Counted from the first letter of the stretch, positions 1-10,487 are shown. The stretch: 64,000 nucleotides of DNA from Undibacterium umbellatum (GCF_014284125.1 NZ_JACOFX010000009.1:62001-126000); one strand, 5' to 3'. Numbers and translations: made by a program. Notes: generated by a model not told the origin, from the sequence alone.

Positions 1-491
1 CTATATGACAGATTCTGAAAGCGATCAGCTTCTACCCGTAGTATGGTTTCCAGGTCTTCCTTGGAAAAAGTCGTGTGGTAGTTGGTCAGGTCATCGCTGG
101 TATAGGCATTTTGCCTTGCACCTGTGGCGGTCAGGATATCCTTGTACTTGTCTGCCGGAATTTCCTTGGTGCCACGGAACATCATGTGTTCGAAGAAGTG
201 AGCAAAGCCCGATTTGCCTGGCTCAACTTCATTACGGGAACCAGTCTGCACCGGGATTTGCAAGGATACCAAATTTGGCAAACCAGTAGGCACGATGATG
301 ATTTTCAAGCCATTTGGCAAGAGCTTCTCGGTTGCCTGGAAAGGCAGCAAATCCTTGCCTGCCTGCGCCTTGCCAGCAGGCTTATGTGCTGGCGCTGGTG
401 CTTGTGTAGCCGCGCCCTGATTTTGTGCGAATGCTGGATAGACGATGCTGGCTAGCGCCAGCGTCATGGCACAAGGTGCAAAAAATTTCAT
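1..491 (-). CDS. M16 family zinc metallopeptidase, N-terminal part (cut by window edge)
   Basis: The reading frame starts at the ATG at 491 and runs off the left edge after 163 codons. It begins with a signal peptide (MKFFAPCAMTLALAS, then an Ala-rich cleavage region ending PAFA) and an Ala/Pro linker, so the protein is exported. The inverted zinc-binding motif of M16 peptidases is present as HFFEH (HxxEH) in the segment GFAHFFEHMMFRGT at about residues 96-109. This is the insulinase/pitrilysin-like, YmxG/PqqL-type family, which degrades peptides in the periplasm. The catalytic second half and any paired M16 partner lie outside the window. It is codirectional with lpdA but separated from it by a strong terminator, so it is probably a separate unit. 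Confidence 0.9.
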   Translation of the reverse strand, partial: MKFFAPCAMTLALASIVYPAFAQNQGAATQAPAPAHKPAGKAQAGKDLLPFQATEKLLPNGLKIIIVPTGLPNLVSLQIPVQTGSRNEVEPGKSGFAHFFEHMMFRGTKEIPADKYKDILTATGARQNAYTSDDLTNYHTTFSKEDLETILRVEADRFQNLSY

Positions 492-588
492 TGTATCCCC
501 CGGTTAATAGATGTAAGCGATCTTATGAGTCTATGACTGCAAATACAAGAGCTAGTTCAGATTCTGAGGAAAGGTTCAAGGACAAAAA

Positions 589-626
589 ACAAAGCCCGGA
601 TACAGTTTCCTGTATCCGGGCTTTGT
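589..626 (-). terminator. Rho-independent terminator of the aceE-aceF-lpdA operon
   Basis: A perfect 17-bp inverted repeat (589-605 with 610-626, loop TTTC) lies 26 bp beyond the lpdA stop. Read on the minus strand the stem is followed by a run of T (GTTTTTTG), the classic intrinsic terminator layout. Confidence 0.9.
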
Positions 627-651
627 CTGGTCCTGCTTATTAATTACATGC

Positions 652-2766
652 TTACTTCTTGCGTTGTGGTGGCAAATCTGTACAAACACCTTTGTACACC
701 TCAGCTGCCATACCTATCGATTCACCCAGAGTAGGATGAGGATGGATGGTCTTGCCTATATCCACCGCATCTGCACCCATTTCAATCGCCAGGGCTATCT
801 CGCCTATCATGTCACCAGCATGCGTGCCGACGATGCCACCACCGACGATGCGCTTGGTTTCTACATCGAACAGCAACTTGGTGAAGCCTTCGTCACGGCC
901 ATTCGCCACTGCACGGCCAGAAGCTGCCCATGGGAAATGTCCTTTTTCGAGCTTGACGCCCTTGGCCTTGGCTTCATCTTCCGTCATACCTACCCATGCG
1001 ACTTCAGGGTCGGTGTAGGCAACGGATGGGATCACGCTGGCATCAAAGTAAGCTTTTTCACCGGCTGCGGCTTCTGCTGCCACATGAGCTTCATGCACGG
1101 CCTTGTGTGCTAGCATGGGTTGGCCAACCAGATCACCAATCGCAAAAATATGCGGCACATTGGTGCGCATTTGTTTGTCGACGTTAATGAAACCACGGTC
1201 AGTCACGGCCACGCCTGCCTTGTCGGCAGCAATCTTCTTGCCGTTCGGGCTGCGGCCTACTGCAACCAGCACCAGGTCATAGACTTGTGGTGCAGGAGCT
1301 GTTGCCCCAGCTTCTGCGGCTTCGAATGTGACCTTGATACCTTCAGGCAGGGCTTCAACCGCAACCGTTTTGGTTTTCAACATGATGTTGTCAAAACGTT
1401 TTTCATTGAATTTTTGCCAGACCTTGACCATGTCACGGTCTGCGCCCTGCATCAGGCCATCCAGCATTTCTACGACATCTATGCGTGAACCCAGGGTGGA
1501 ATACACAGTTGCCATTTCCAGGCCGATGATGCCGCCACCGATGACCAGCATGCGTTTTGGTATCTGACGCAATTCCAGTGCGCCTGTACTATCAACAATG
1601 CGCGGGTCAGCTGGTACAAAAGGCAAGTTCACGACAGAAGAGCCAGCGGCAATAATCGCCTGCTTGAATTGCACGGTTTTCTTGCTGCCATCAGCCGCTG
1701 TGACTTCAATATGGTTAGGGCTCAGGAACTGGCCTACGCCCTGCACTACATTGACCTTGCGGGCTTTTGCCATGCCATTAAGGCCAGTCGTCATTTTCTT
1801 GATGACGCTTTCCTTGTAGCCTCGCAGTTTGTCGATATCGATTTCCGGCTTGGTAAAGGTCACGCCATGCGCAGCCATGGATGCAGTTTCATCAATCACT
1901 GCTGCTACGTGCAACAGCGCCTTGGATGGGATACAGCCCACGTTCAGGCAGACACCACCCAGTGTGGAATAACGCTCAACCAACACTGTATTCATGCCCA
2001 GATCGGCAGAACGGAAGGCAGCAGAATATCCGCCAGGGCCAGCACCCAATACCATCATGTCGCATTCGACATCGACCTTGCCTGTGTAACCAGAAGCAAC
2101 TGGCGCAGGGACGACAGGTGCTACAGCGGGTGCAGTTGCTGCTGGGGTGGCAGCAGCAGGAGCAGACGCTGCCTGGCCTGCGGCTTCTACCAGTAACAGC
2201 AAGCTGCCTTCGGCAACCTTGTCACCAACCTTGACCTTGATTTCTTTTACCGTACCGGCATGGCTGGATGGAATTTCCATACTGGCCTTGTCAGATTCGA
2301 CAGTAATCAGAGATTGATCTACCTTGATGTTGTCGCCGACTTTGACCATGACTTCGATGACTTCAACTTCCTTGAAATCCCCAATATCTGGTACTTTGAC
2401 TTCGACGATGCCGACCGGACCAGCAGGTGCAGCGGCGACTGGCGCAGCGACAACGGGGGCTGCTGGTGCTGGAGCAGCCGTAACTGCTGGAGCTGCCGCA
2501 ACTGCAGGTGCTGCATTTGCCGCAGCACCTTCTGCTTCGATCACCAGCAACAAGCTGCCTTCAGCAATTTTGTCACCGAGTTTGACTTTCAATTCCTTGA
2601 TGACACCGGCATGGCTGGATGGGATTTCCATGCTGGCCTTGTCGGACTCGACCGTCACCAGAGATTGATCGACTTTGATGGTATCACCCACCTTGACCAG
2701 CAATTCTATGACTTCAACTTCCTTGAAATCACCGATATCGGGTACTTTGACTTCGATAGTGCTCAT
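652..2766 (-). CDS. lpdA: Dihydrolipoyl dehydrogenase (E3) with two N-terminal lipoyl domains
   Basis: E3 component of pyruvate dehydrogenase: it reoxidises dihydrolipoamide with FAD and NAD+. The ATG at 2766 is preferred over the upstream ATG at 2784 because GGAGAA lies 6 nt before it; this gives 704 aa. Two lipoyl domains (about 2-78 and 120-196) each carry the lipoylation motif ESDKASM, with Lys43 and Lys160, joined by Ala/Pro-rich hinges. The flavoprotein core starts near 232 with GAGPGG. The redox-active disulfide is CLNVGC (Cys273, Cys278) and the C-terminal active-site motif HPTLGE is intact. Most E3 proteins have no lipoyl domain and some beta-proteobacterial ones have a single copy, so two is unusual. 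The gene follows aceF by 14 nt. Confidence 0.95.
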   Translation of the reverse strand: MSTIEVKVPDIGDFKEVEVIELLVKVGDTIKVDQSLVTVESDKASMEIPSSHAGVIKELKVKLGDKIAEGSLLLVIEAEGAAANAAPAVAAAPAVTAAPAPAAPVVAAPVAAAPAGPVGIVEVKVPDIGDFKEVEVIEVMVKVGDNIKVDQSLITVESDKASMEIPSSHAGTVKEIKVKVGDKVAEGSLLLLVEAAGQAASAPAAATPAATAPAVAPVVPAPVASGYTGKVDVECDMMVLGAGPGGYSAAFRSADLGMNTVLVERYSTLGGVCLNVGCIPSKALLHVAAVIDETASMAAHGVTFTKPEIDIDKLRGYKESVIKKMTTGLNGMAKARKVNVVQGVGQFLSPNHIEVTAADGSKKTVQFKQAIIAAGSSVVNLPFVPADPRIVDSTGALELRQIPKRMLVIGGGIIGLEMATVYSTLGSRIDVVEMLDGLMQGADRDMVKVWQKFNEKRFDNIMLKTKTVAVEALPEGIKVTFEAAEAGATAPAPQVYDLVLVAVGRSPNGKKIAADKAGVAVTDRGFINVDKQMRTNVPHIFAIGDLVGQPMLAHKAVHEAHVAAEAAAGEKAYFDASVIPSVAYTDPEVAWVGMTEDEAKAKGVKLEKGHFPWAASGRAVANGRDEGFTKLLFDVETKRIVGGGIVGTHAGDMIGEIALAIEMGADAVDIGKTIHPHPTLGESIGMAAEVYKGVCTDLPPQRKK

Positions 2767-2780
2767 AGTCTGTTCTCCGT

Positions 2781-4106
2781 TCACAGCAAGGTTTTACGCA
2801 GATCAGCCAGTACATCAGCCAGATAAGCGGTGAACTTGGCAGCCATGGCACCATCAATAACGCGATGGTCATATGACAACGACAAGGGCAGCATCAGGCG
2901 CGGCTGGAATTGCTTGCCGTCCCAGACTGGTTTGATACTGGATTTGGACAAACCCAGAATCGCCACTTCAGGTGCATTGATGATAGGCGTGAACGCCGTG
3001 CCACCGATACCACCGAGCGAAGAGATCGTGAAGGTTGCGCCCTGCATGTCAGCAGGTTTCAGTTTGCCATCGCGTGCCTGGGCTGACAATTCCCCCATTT
3101 CAACAGCGATTTGCGACAGGGTTTTCTGGTCTGCATTTTTAACGACAGGCACCACCAGGCCATTCGGTGTATCAGCAGCAAAACCGACGTTGTAGTACTG
3201 CTTCAGGATCAGGTTTTCACCTGTTGCATCGAGCGAAGAATTAAATGCCGGGAATTTTTTGAGTGCGGCAACGCTGGCCTTGATGACAAAAGCCAACATC
3301 GTCAGTTTGACGCCGGATTTGACCAGGGCTTCATTCGAAGATTTACGGAACTCTTCAAGATCGCTGATATCAGCTTCATCAAATTGCGTGACATGCGGAA
3401 TCATGACCCAGTTGCGGTGCAGGTTCGGGCCGCTGAGTTTTTTGATACGTGACAAAGGCGATGTTGTGGTCGCGCCAAACTTGCTGAAATCCAGCGATGG
3501 CCATGGCAATACATCGAGGCCAACGCCACTGCCATTTTTTGCCGGAGCAGAAACCGCAGCAACAGCTGTGCTGCCTGCCATGATGCCCTTGACGAAGTTT
3601 TGTACGTCTTCTTGCGTGATACGGCCTTTTTGGCCGGAACCGGCAACGCGGCTAAGATCAACACCCAGTTCACGCGCAAATTTGCGTATGGATGGTGAGG
3701 CATGGGCCTTGCCTGCGCTGGCTGTTGCTACAGGAGCAGTCGGTGCTGCAACAGGAGCGGCAGCAGGTGCTGGAGCCGCTGGTGCAGGCGTTGCAACTAC
3801 AGGCGCTGGTGCTGCTGCCGGAGCAGCAGGTGCAGATGCTGGAGCGGCGGCTGGCGCTGATGCACTTGCCGCAGCATCAACCACGACCAGCAAGGAACCT
3901 TCAGCAACCTTGTCGCCGACCTTGACTTTAATTTCTGTGACCACACCAGCATGGCTGGATGGAATCTCCATGCTGGCTTTATCTGACTCTACGGTGATCA
4001 GTGACTGATCGACCTTGATGGTGTCGCCGACTTTGACCATCAGCTCAATGACTTCAACTTCCTTGAAATCACCAATATCCGGTACTTTGACTTCTACGCT
4101 ACTCAT
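2781..4106 (-). CDS. aceF: Pyruvate dehydrogenase E2, dihydrolipoamide acetyltransferase
   Basis: E2 core of the pyruvate dehydrogenase complex: it transfers acetyl groups from lipoyl-lysine to CoA. The ATG at 4106 is chosen over 4118 because GGAGAAA sits directly upstream; the protein is 441 aa. Domain order is one lipoyl domain (2-77, DKASM motif, Lys43), a long Ala/Pro hinge (78-132), the E3-binding domain (about 136-172, motif [14 protein letters not shown]) and the catalytic domain with YDHRVIDG, His414 being the catalytic histidine. Enterobacterial E2 carries three lipoyl domains; here there is one on E2 and two on E3, so the total of three is shared between subunits. It lies 135 nt after aceE and 14 nt before lpdA in one operon. 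Confidence 0.96.
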   Translation of the reverse strand: MSSVEVKVPDIGDFKEVEVIELMVKVGDTIKVDQSLITVESDKASMEIPSSHAGVVTEIKVKVGDKVAEGSLLVVVDAAASASAPAAAPASAPAAPAAAPAPVVATPAPAAPAPAAAPVAAPTAPVATASAGKAHASPSIRKFARELGVDLSRVAGSGQKGRITQEDVQNFVKGIMAGSTAVAAVSAPAKNGSGVGLDVLPWPSLDFSKFGATTTSPLSRIKKLSGPNLHRNWVMIPHVTQFDEADISDLEEFRKSSNEALVKSGVKLTMLAFVIKASVAALKKFPAFNSSLDATGENLILKQYYNVGFAADTPNGLVVPVVKNADQKTLSQIAVEMGELSAQARDGKLKPADMQGATFTISSLGGIGGTAFTPIINAPEVAILGLSKSSIKPVWDGKQFQPRLMLPLSLSYDHRVIDGAMAAKFTAYLADVLADLRKTLL

Positions 4107-4241
4107 AGTTTTCTCCATTGTCGCTCTGCGCTATCACAGGGCGGTTGGGGTGAAGCCAGGTTTTACCCTATCTTCACGCTCATCCTGTCTCCCCCTAAAA
4201 ATGAAAGTGGCAGGAAATGTTAGTGGGTGTCAGACGTAAAA

Positions 4242-6938
4242 TTACACAGTAACCGGATTAGGTTTATCTGCATTGATACCGTATTTGGCAATCGCCTGCG
4301 CCACCACGGATGCGGACAAGGCGCCTTCATCAGCCAGTGTCTTCAACGCCGCGATAACGACGAAGTAACGGTTGACCTCAAAGAACTCACGCAGTTTGGC
4401 GCGGGAATCTGAGCGGCCAAAACCATCTGTACCCAAAACCTTGTAGCTACGGTTTTTAGGTATGAAGGCGCGTACCTGTTCAGCGAAAGTGCGCATATAG
4501 TCGGTTGCGACAACGATAGGGCCAGCCGTGTCTTTCAGGCATTGAGCGATGTAAGGTACGCGTGGTTCTGCAGTCGGGTGCAGCATGTTCCAGCGTTCAG
4601 CATCCTGGCCGTCACGGGCCAGCAGTGTGAAGGATGGTGCAGACCAGACATCGGCAGCAATGCCCCAGTCATTTTGCAGCAATTCAGCACCGGCAATCAC
4701 TTCACGCAAGATAGTGCCTGAGCCCATCAGTTGCACGCGGTGCTTGGTGGTTTGCTCGGATTTTTGCAACTGGTACAGACCCTTGATGATGCCCTCTTCC
4801 TGCCCAGCTTTCAAACCTGGGTGGCTATAGTTTTCATTCATCAGGGTAATGTAGTAGAACACATCTTCCTGATCGGTCACCATGCGGCGCAGGCCATCAT
4901 GCATGATGACTGCCACTTCATGCGCAAAGGTCGGGTCGTAAGGAATACAGTTAGGGATGGTGGATGCCAGTACATGGCTGTGACCATCTTCATGCTGCAA
5001 GCCTTCACCATTCAGTGTCGTACGACCAGCAGTACCACCCAGCAAGAAGCCGCGTGCACGCATGTCGCCAGCAGCCCAGGCCAGATCACCAATACGTTGC
5101 AGACCGAACATCGAGTAATAGGTATAGAACGGGATCATGACGCGGTTATTGGTCGAGTAGGAAGTCGCGGCAGCGATCCATGAACTCATGCCACCAGCTT
5201 CATTGATACCCTCTTGCAAAATCTGACCGGCTTTGTCTTCGCGGTAGTACATGACCTGGTCTTTATCGACAGGTTCATACAACTGACCAACCTGGCTGAA
5301 GATACCGATCTGACGGAACAGGCCTTCCATACCAAATGTACGGGATTCATCGACCATGATAGGCACCACGCGCTGACCCAGGCTGGCATCGCGCAACAAG
5401 GCGGTCAGGATACGCACATAAGCAGCAGTCGTGGAAATTTCACGGCCTTCTGCCGTTGGTTCCAGCATGGCCTGGAAGGCTGTCAGTTCAGGCACCACCA
5501 AAGCCTCGTCGGCTTTTTGACGACGTTGTGGCAAATAGCCACCAAGCTCTTTACGGCGCGCATGCAGGTATTGCATTTCTGGCGTGTCGTCACCCGGTTT
5601 GAAGAACGGGATGGCTGGCAATTCAGCATCCGCAATCGGCAACTGGAAGCGGTCACGCATAGCCTTGATGGCTTCGTCGTCAAGCTTCTTGGTATTGTGC
5701 GCAGTGTTGCGTGCTTCGCCGGACTTGCCAAAGCCAAAGCCCTTGATACTCTTTGCCAGGATAACGGTAGGCTGGCCCTTGTTTTCCTGGGCGACTTTAA
5801 ATGCAGCATAAATCTTGTGTGGGTCATGGCCACCACGGGTCAGACGCCAGATGTCGTCGTCCGACATTTTGCTGACCATTTCCAGCAATTTTGGGTGCTT
5901 GCCAAAGAAGTTGGCGCGTACATAGGCACCATCCTTGGCTTTGTAGTTCTGGTATTCGCCATCAACGGTTTCCATCATCACTTTTTGCAGGATGCCGTCT
6001 TTGTCTTTCGCCAGCAACTCATCCCAGCCGCTGCCCCAGATGACTTTGACGACATTCCAGCCTGCACCACGGAAATCGGATTCCAGTTCCTGGATGATCT
6101 TGCCATTGCCACGTACAGGGCCGTCCAGACGTTGCAGGTTACAGTTAACGACCATAACCAGATTATCCAGCTGTTCGCGCCCTGCCATGCCGATTGCGCC
6201 CATGGATTCTGGTTCATCCATCTCACCATCACCGCAGAACGCCCAAACTTTACGTTTTTCAGTATCAGCAATACCACGTGCATGCAAATACTTCAGGAAA
6301 CGGGCCTGGTAAATCGCCATCAACGGGCCCAGACCCATCGATACCGTCGGGAACTGCCAGAAATCAGGCATCAGTTTTGGATGCGGGTAAGAAGACAGAC
6401 CCTTGCCATCAACTTCACGACGGAAATGCAGCAACTGGTCTTCAGTCAGACGACCTTCGAGGAAGGCGCGCGCATAGATACCAGGAGAAGAATGCCCTTG
6501 AATGTAGAGCAGATCACCACCGTGATCTTCAGTCGGCGCATGCCAGAAATGATTGAAGCCTATGCCCAGCATATTCGCCAGCGAGGCAAAGCTGGACAGG
6601 TGACCACCAAGATCGCCATCCACACGGTTAGCCTTGACCACCATGGCCATGGCATTCCAGCGCATATAAGAGCGCAGGCGCTCTTCAATTTCCAGGTTGC
6701 CCGGGCAATGCTCACCCTGGTCAGCCGGAATGGTATTCACGTAGGCAGTATTGCTGGAAAACGGAATATGGGCACCACGGCGGCGCGCCAGGTCAACCAT
6801 GCGCTCCATCAGGTAATGCGCACGTTCAGGGCCTTCGGCCTCTATGACTGCTTCAAGTGCATCCAGCCACTCATTTGTTTCAACTACATCGGGATCATTG
6901 GCGGCCTGGGCCAGCACCTGGTCTATCTGGGGTGACAT
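4242..6938 (-). CDS. aceE: Pyruvate dehydrogenase E1 component, homodimeric type
   Basis: Thiamine-diphosphate-dependent decarboxylation of pyruvate and reductive acetylation of lipoyl groups, feeding acetyl-CoA to the TCA cycle. The 898-aa length matches the homodimeric E1p family (about 890 aa). The ThDP/Mg binding motif is visible as GDGEMDEPES at 236-245, followed about 28 residues later by VVNCNLQ. The start is supported by AGGAG 9 nt upstream of the ATG. It is the first gene of the operon with aceF and lpdA, behind a good sigma-70-like promoter at 7024-7051. Confidence 0.97.
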   Translation of the reverse strand: MSPQIDQVLAQAANDPDVVETNEWLDALEAVIEAEGPERAHYLMERMVDLARRRGAHIPFSSNTAYVNTIPADQGEHCPGNLEIEERLRSYMRWNAMAMVVKANRVDGDLGGHLSSFASLANMLGIGFNHFWHAPTEDHGGDLLYIQGHSSPGIYARAFLEGRLTEDQLLHFRREVDGKGLSSYPHPKLMPDFWQFPTVSMGLGPLMAIYQARFLKYLHARGIADTEKRKVWAFCGDGEMDEPESMGAIGMAGREQLDNLVMVVNCNLQRLDGPVRGNGKIIQELESDFRGAGWNVVKVIWGSGWDELLAKDKDGILQKVMMETVDGEYQNYKAKDGAYVRANFFGKHPKLLEMVSKMSDDDIWRLTRGGHDPHKIYAAFKVAQENKGQPTVILAKSIKGFGFGKSGEARNTAHNTKKLDDEAIKAMRDRFQLPIADAELPAIPFFKPGDDTPEMQYLHARRKELGGYLPQRRQKADEALVVPELTAFQAMLEPTAEGREISTTAAYVRILTALLRDASLGQRVVPIMVDESRTFGMEGLFRQIGIFSQVGQLYEPVDKDQVMYYREDKAGQILQEGINEAGGMSSWIAAATSYSTNNRVMIPFYTYYSMFGLQRIGDLAWAAGDMRARGFLLGGTAGRTTLNGEGLQHEDGHSHVLASTIPNCIPYDPTFAHEVAVIMHDGLRRMVTDQEDVFYYITLMNENYSHPGLKAGQEEGIIKGLYQLQKSEQTTKHRVQLMGSGTILREVIAGAELLQNDWGIAADVWSAPSFTLLARDGQDAERWNMLHPTAEPRVPYIAQCLKDTAGPIVVATDYMRTFAEQVRAFIPKNRSYKVLGTDGFGRSDSRAKLREFFEVNRYFVVIAALKTLADEGALSASVVAQAIAKYGINADKPNPVTV

Positions 6939-7023
6939 AGAAGGGGTCTCCTGTTATTGCGCGTCAGGGTGAAACGCGCGGGGCGAATCGACAAATTACG
7001 GCTAGTTTTTTGTTCTCGCAAGT

Positions 7024-7051
7024 ATTTTAACAGGACTTTTTATTTTTTCAA
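7024..7051 (-). promoter_or_regulatory. Probable sigma-70 promoter of aceE
   Basis: Read on the minus strand: -35 TTGAAA (7051-7046, 5 of 6 consensus bases), a 16-bp spacer and -10 TAAAAT (7029-7024, 5 of 6). Transcription would begin near 7017, about 80 nt ahead of the aceE ATG. Confidence 0.6.
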
Positions 7052-7064
7052 ATAGCGATAAATG

Positions 7065-7081
7065 ATTTCATAATGTGAAAT
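7065..7081. repeat. Dyad ATTTCA-N5-TGAAAT upstream of the aceE promoter
   Basis: Perfect 6-bp inverted arms separated by 5 bp, about 14 bp upstream of the aceE -35 box. The position fits an activator site or upstream operator, but the regulator is unknown. Confidence 0.4.
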
Positions 7082-7285
7082 TTACGCCGCAGCGCAGCAA
7101 TTATGCCGACAGATTTCTTTATCTTCTCGATAAGCCTTCTATTGCAAGCATTCAGAAATCCTTGCTGTGCAGTGCAAAAACTGGGCATAACCAAACAAGC
7201 ATGGATCTTGCTTGCCACTCTTACGCGTTTATTAATTTTTGCGAGAGGTATGCATTAGCGTTTTGTCTTTTTTAGCTCAAACAAA

Positions 7286-7312
7286 AAGGGCGATGAATAA
7301 ATCATCGCCCTT
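7286..7312 (-). terminator. Intrinsic terminator of the TonB receptor gene
   Basis: A perfect 11-bp stem (AAGGGCGATGA with TCATCGCCCTT, loop ATAAA). On the minus strand it is followed by TTTTTGTTT, 40 bp after the stop of the gene at 7354-10143. Confidence 0.85.
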
Positions 7313-7353
7313 AAAATCGCCTGAATCAGCGTAACACTTATTGCAACTAATTA

Positions 7354-10143
7354 TTATTTAAACTGATATTTCAAACCAACTTTGAAGTAACGGCCAATTG
7401 CGCCGCTGCCGTCCATCGGGTTGTAACCCATGGAGCCGTAAGTCAGGGGATCCAGTGGTGCGACCTTGTCAAACAGGTTGGCGATGGAACCGAAGATTTC
7501 CAGGTTTTTCATTGCCTTGTAGCGGAAAGACACATCCAGAGTCGTGAAGGATTCCAGTGTGCAACCTGCCGGGGCTTCAGTGCCGTTGGCAAACTTGTTG
7601 GAGCATGGCTGACCTTCTTCACCTATGTTTTTCAAGGAACCGCGATAGGCAACCACGCCAGTCACGTTCCAGTTACCCCTGTCCCAACCCAGCACAAAGT
7701 TGACTTTATCCTTTGGTGTACCTACGCAATTGGACGTGTCGCAATTACCGTGGGTACCAGCATATTGATGCTGAACCGCGCCATCCACACGCAACCATGA
7801 AATAACATGCGTCCAGTTGACGTCCGCAGTCAGCTTGCCATACTCGCCCAGATTGAAACGCTGTTTGGCATTGAAATCCACACCTTTGACTTCGGTGTAG
7901 CTGGAGTTGGCATATGGTGCTGCGCCACCGATGATGGTGCCTGTACCAGGAGTTACCACGCCATTGATGGTCAGGTTGTTGTCCTGACGCAGAACGCCTG
8001 GCAAGCTGGCTGCTGTCTGGAAGGACATGGAGTTGATTTCGTTGTTGCGACGAATCAACCAGCCATCCACCGCCATGCTGGTGTCTGGCAATGGATCCCA
8101 GACCAGACCCAGGGTATAGCCCTTGGATTTTTCAGGTTGCAGATTAGGGTTACCTACTTTGAAGCCTGTAAAGGTCGTGTTGCAATCAGATGCCTGTGCG
8201 CCTGGCAGTGCTGTGCCGTTAGGGCAGCGAACCGGATCACGGACGGCAGCTGTACCGGCACTGAAACTCTCTGTACCAGATTCTGGCGCACTCGGTGCAC
8301 GGAAGCCTTCAGAGTAAGTACCGCGCAGGGCAAATGTCTTCACTGGAGTCCACTTGGCACCAACCTTGGGTGTCACAGAAGAGAAGTGAGAGTATTTGTC
8401 GTAACGCAGTGCTCCGGACAATTCCACTGACTTGAGTACCGGTGCCAGCAATTCAGCGTAAATCGCAGAAACTGTTTCGTCACCCTTGGCGGCCACATAG
8501 CTGCTGTTGATGGAACCGTCTCTGGAACCATCAAGGGATGGCATGTCATAGGATTCTCTACGATATTCAGCACCTACCGCCAGGCCCATCATACCGCCAG
8601 GTAAAGCCATCAATTCACGCGAAGCCTTGAAGTCGATGACATCCATTTTGGTGGGCGCATCGAGAGTCGCAGTCTTGACCATGGCAGCATACAAAGACGC
8701 TGGGTTTTTGCCAGCCTGAGCGCCTATATAGTAAGGGAAGTAAGGGCTCTTGGGATCACCCAGAGCAGATTTCAACACGTTCATATTGATCATGTTGGTG
8801 TAGTCCAGATGCAGCTTGGACTCTGAATGCAGGATGGCAGTATCAAAATCCCAGCCGGCGACTGAACCTTTCAATCCTGCGACAGCACGATAGAATGAGT
8901 TGTCAGCGATACGGCGATTTGCGCCAACATCAAACATGGAATAACGCAGACGAACATCAGCACCGTACGGATTTTGCGGATGCGATGCCGACATCAGGAT
9001 AGTATTGCCGTAGTTGATATTACCCGTTGGGCTTTTCGCGTTAGGCGGAAAGAACAAATTGGAAGATGTTGCAGGTGGAATGACAGTAAACGCTGCCTTG
9101 CGCTGGGAATAACCAAACTCCGCATATGCCTGCAAATCATCATTCAGCTGCCAGGTACCGCGGGCAAACAGGTTCACGCCGTCGATTTGAGGCAGCATGG
9201 TACGGAACTGATCTGCGTACCACAAACAGCCACCACCCGGATCTTGCACTTTGGTGCTGGACAAGGACGAGCAGCCTGGCAGAGAGACATAGTTCAGTGT
9301 CTTGGGATCGCGCAGGGAACCAGCAGGATTTGGTTGCGCGCTGTTGTTACCAGCGATGTAACCGGAAGTGAAAGAACCCACCGTCACCATAGGGTAACCC
9401 CAACGACGCCAGTCACCTGTACCAATCCAGTCACGGTCAGCGCGGTCCTTGTTCATCAACTCGTTAGACTTGTAAGCCTCGGCATTGAGGATGATATTGT
9501 ATTTGTCCTTGTCGAGATTACCAAAACCAGCGGTGATAGAACCTTTTATCTGATTCGCGTCACGAGAACCGGAAGTGCCAGCAGTGGTGCTGACAGTCAC
9601 GCCCTCATAATTCTTTTTCAGGATGATATTGACGACACCGGCAATTGCATCTGCACCGTAGATGGAAGACGCACCATCTTTCAGGATTTCGATACGCTCA
9701 ACCACTTCCATGGGAATGGTGGAAATATCAGTAAAAGCTTTTTGACCGTCATCCGCGCGACCAAACTGCGCCATGCGGCGGCCGTTCAACAAAACCAGTG
9801 TGGAGGTAGCACCCAGTCCACGCAGAGAAATTGCAGTCGATCCGGCAGCAAAACCATTACCAAAGCTGGTTGGCAGCGAGCCAGCACCATCAGAAGTCAA
9901 GGTTTGCAGATATTCAGCAACAGTTGTTTTACCGGCCTTGTCGATATCGGCACGGCTAATGATTTGTATCGGTGAGGCAGTTTCAGCTTCTGCGCGTTTG
10001 ATACTGGTGCCGGTTACTTCAACCCGCTGAACTTTGGCCTCTTCCTGAGCAAATGCTGGTTGCACGAGCATGCCCGCAGTCACCATCAGGCCACCAGAAA
10101 ACATTATACGCAGCGATCTTGAAATTACTTTTTCTTTCAACAT
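7354..10143 (-). CDS. TonB-dependent outer-membrane receptor
   Basis: A 929-aa TonB-dependent receptor. A signal peptide (cleavage near PAFAQ, about residue 32) is followed by a TonB-box-like segment (VQRVEVTGTSIKR), an N-terminal plug with LNGRRM and the conserved IEILKDGASSIYGADAIAGV stretch, then a long beta-barrel with alternating aromatic strands. Interior cysteines are few. The start is supported by AAGGAG just upstream of the ATG. The family imports siderophores, vitamin B12, carbohydrates or peptides; plugs with the SIKRAEAET-type box are common in receptors for organic polymers in Burkholderiales and Xanthomonadales, but the substrate cannot be read from sequence. It stands alone with its own terminator. 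Confidence 0.92.
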   Translation of the reverse strand: MLKEKVISRSLRIMFSGGLMVTAGMLVQPAFAQEEAKVQRVEVTGTSIKRAEAETASPIQIISRADIDKAGKTTVAEYLQTLTSDGAGSLPTSFGNGFAAGSTAISLRGLGATSTLVLLNGRRMAQFGRADDGQKAFTDISTIPMEVVERIEILKDGASSIYGADAIAGVVNIILKKNYEGVTVSTTAGTSGSRDANQIKGSITAGFGNLDKDKYNIILNAEAYKSNELMNKDRADRDWIGTGDWRRWGYPMVTVGSFTSGYIAGNNSAQPNPAGSLRDPKTLNYVSLPGCSSLSSTKVQDPGGGCLWYADQFRTMLPQIDGVNLFARGTWQLNDDLQAYAEFGYSQRKAAFTVIPPATSSNLFFPPNAKSPTGNINYGNTILMSASHPQNPYGADVRLRYSMFDVGANRRIADNSFYRAVAGLKGSVAGWDFDTAILHSESKLHLDYTNMINMNVLKSALGDPKSPYFPYYIGAQAGKNPASLYAAMVKTATLDAPTKMDVIDFKASRELMALPGGMMGLAVGAEYRRESYDMPSLDGSRDGSINSSYVAAKGDETVSAIYAELLAPVLKSVELSGALRYDKYSHFSSVTPKVGAKWTPVKTFALRGTYSEGFRAPSAPESGTESFSAGTAAVRDPVRCPNGTALPGAQASDCNTTFTGFKVGNPNLQPEKSKGYTLGLVWDPLPDTSMAVDGWLIRRNNEINSMSFQTAASLPGVLRQDNNLTINGVVTPGTGTIIGGAAPYANSSYTEVKGVDFNAKQRFNLGEYGKLTADVNWTHVISWLRVDGAVQHQYAGTHGNCDTSNCVGTPKDKVNFVLGWDRGNWNVTGVVAYRGSLKNIGEEGQPCSNKFANGTEAPAGCTLESFTTLDVSFRYKAMKNLEIFGSIANLFDKVAPLDPLTYGSMGYNPMDGSGAIGRYFKVGLKYQFK

Positions 10144-10487
10144 TTATTTCTCTCCTTAGAATTAGCCCTGCTGCTGCCTTGTTGCACCTTAACCAATCAC
10201 AAAATATTTTGAAAATTATTTTTCACAACTGGTATCAAGCCATTCTTGAATTTTGAAGTCAATCACTAGTCAAAGACTGCATCCAGAAAACAACATACCA
10301 CCGCAAACTCATAACTAAATCAATTTAAAAAATTACATAAGGGTAATGAAAAAGATAAATAAATTATTTAATTAATAAGTACACTGTTTTCTGAGTGATC
10401 AAAATCAAGATGCCCAACCCTTAGACTTTAGCCCTTGTGCCAGCATCATTTATAATCTTGACTTATCTCTTACTAACAAAGCCCTAT
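10144..10487. other. AT-rich divergent intergenic region with folD promoter
   Basis: This 344-bp spacer lies between the divergent TonB receptor gene and folD. It is strikingly AT-rich at 10310-10385. Apart from the receptor's ribosome binding site and the folD promoter near 10428-10456, nothing specific is recognised. Confidence 0.5.
10428..10456 (+). promoter_or_regulatory. Probable folD promoter
   Basis: A perfect -10 hexamer TATAAT (10451-10456) lies 17 bp after a weak -35 (TTAGCC, 10428-10433). Transcription would start about 25 nt before the ATG at 10488 and downstream of the other in-frame ATG at 10437, which argues against that longer start. Confidence 0.5.

Larger units (their letters stand above)
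6939..7353. other. Intergenic region between aceE and the TonB receptor gene
   Basis: These 415 bp hold no convincing gene. On the minus strand they contain the aceE promoter (7024-7051), an upstream dyad (7065-7081) and, near the other end, the terminator of the upstream TonB receptor gene (7286-7312). The stretch 7085-7280 shows nothing I can name. Confidence 0.6.

Noticed and set aside
5214..6935. 573-codon open frame on the plus strand inside aceE
   Set aside because: It lies fully antisense to aceE, whose family motifs and promoter are clear; long antisense frames arise from codon bias. No ribosome binding site or domain.
8974..9975. 333-codon plus-strand frame inside the TonB receptor gene
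   Set aside because: Antisense to a well-supported receptor gene; no domain or start signal.
10437..10487. ATG at 10437 as the folD start
   Set aside because: It lies upstream of the perfect TATAAT and would add residues foreign to FolD.
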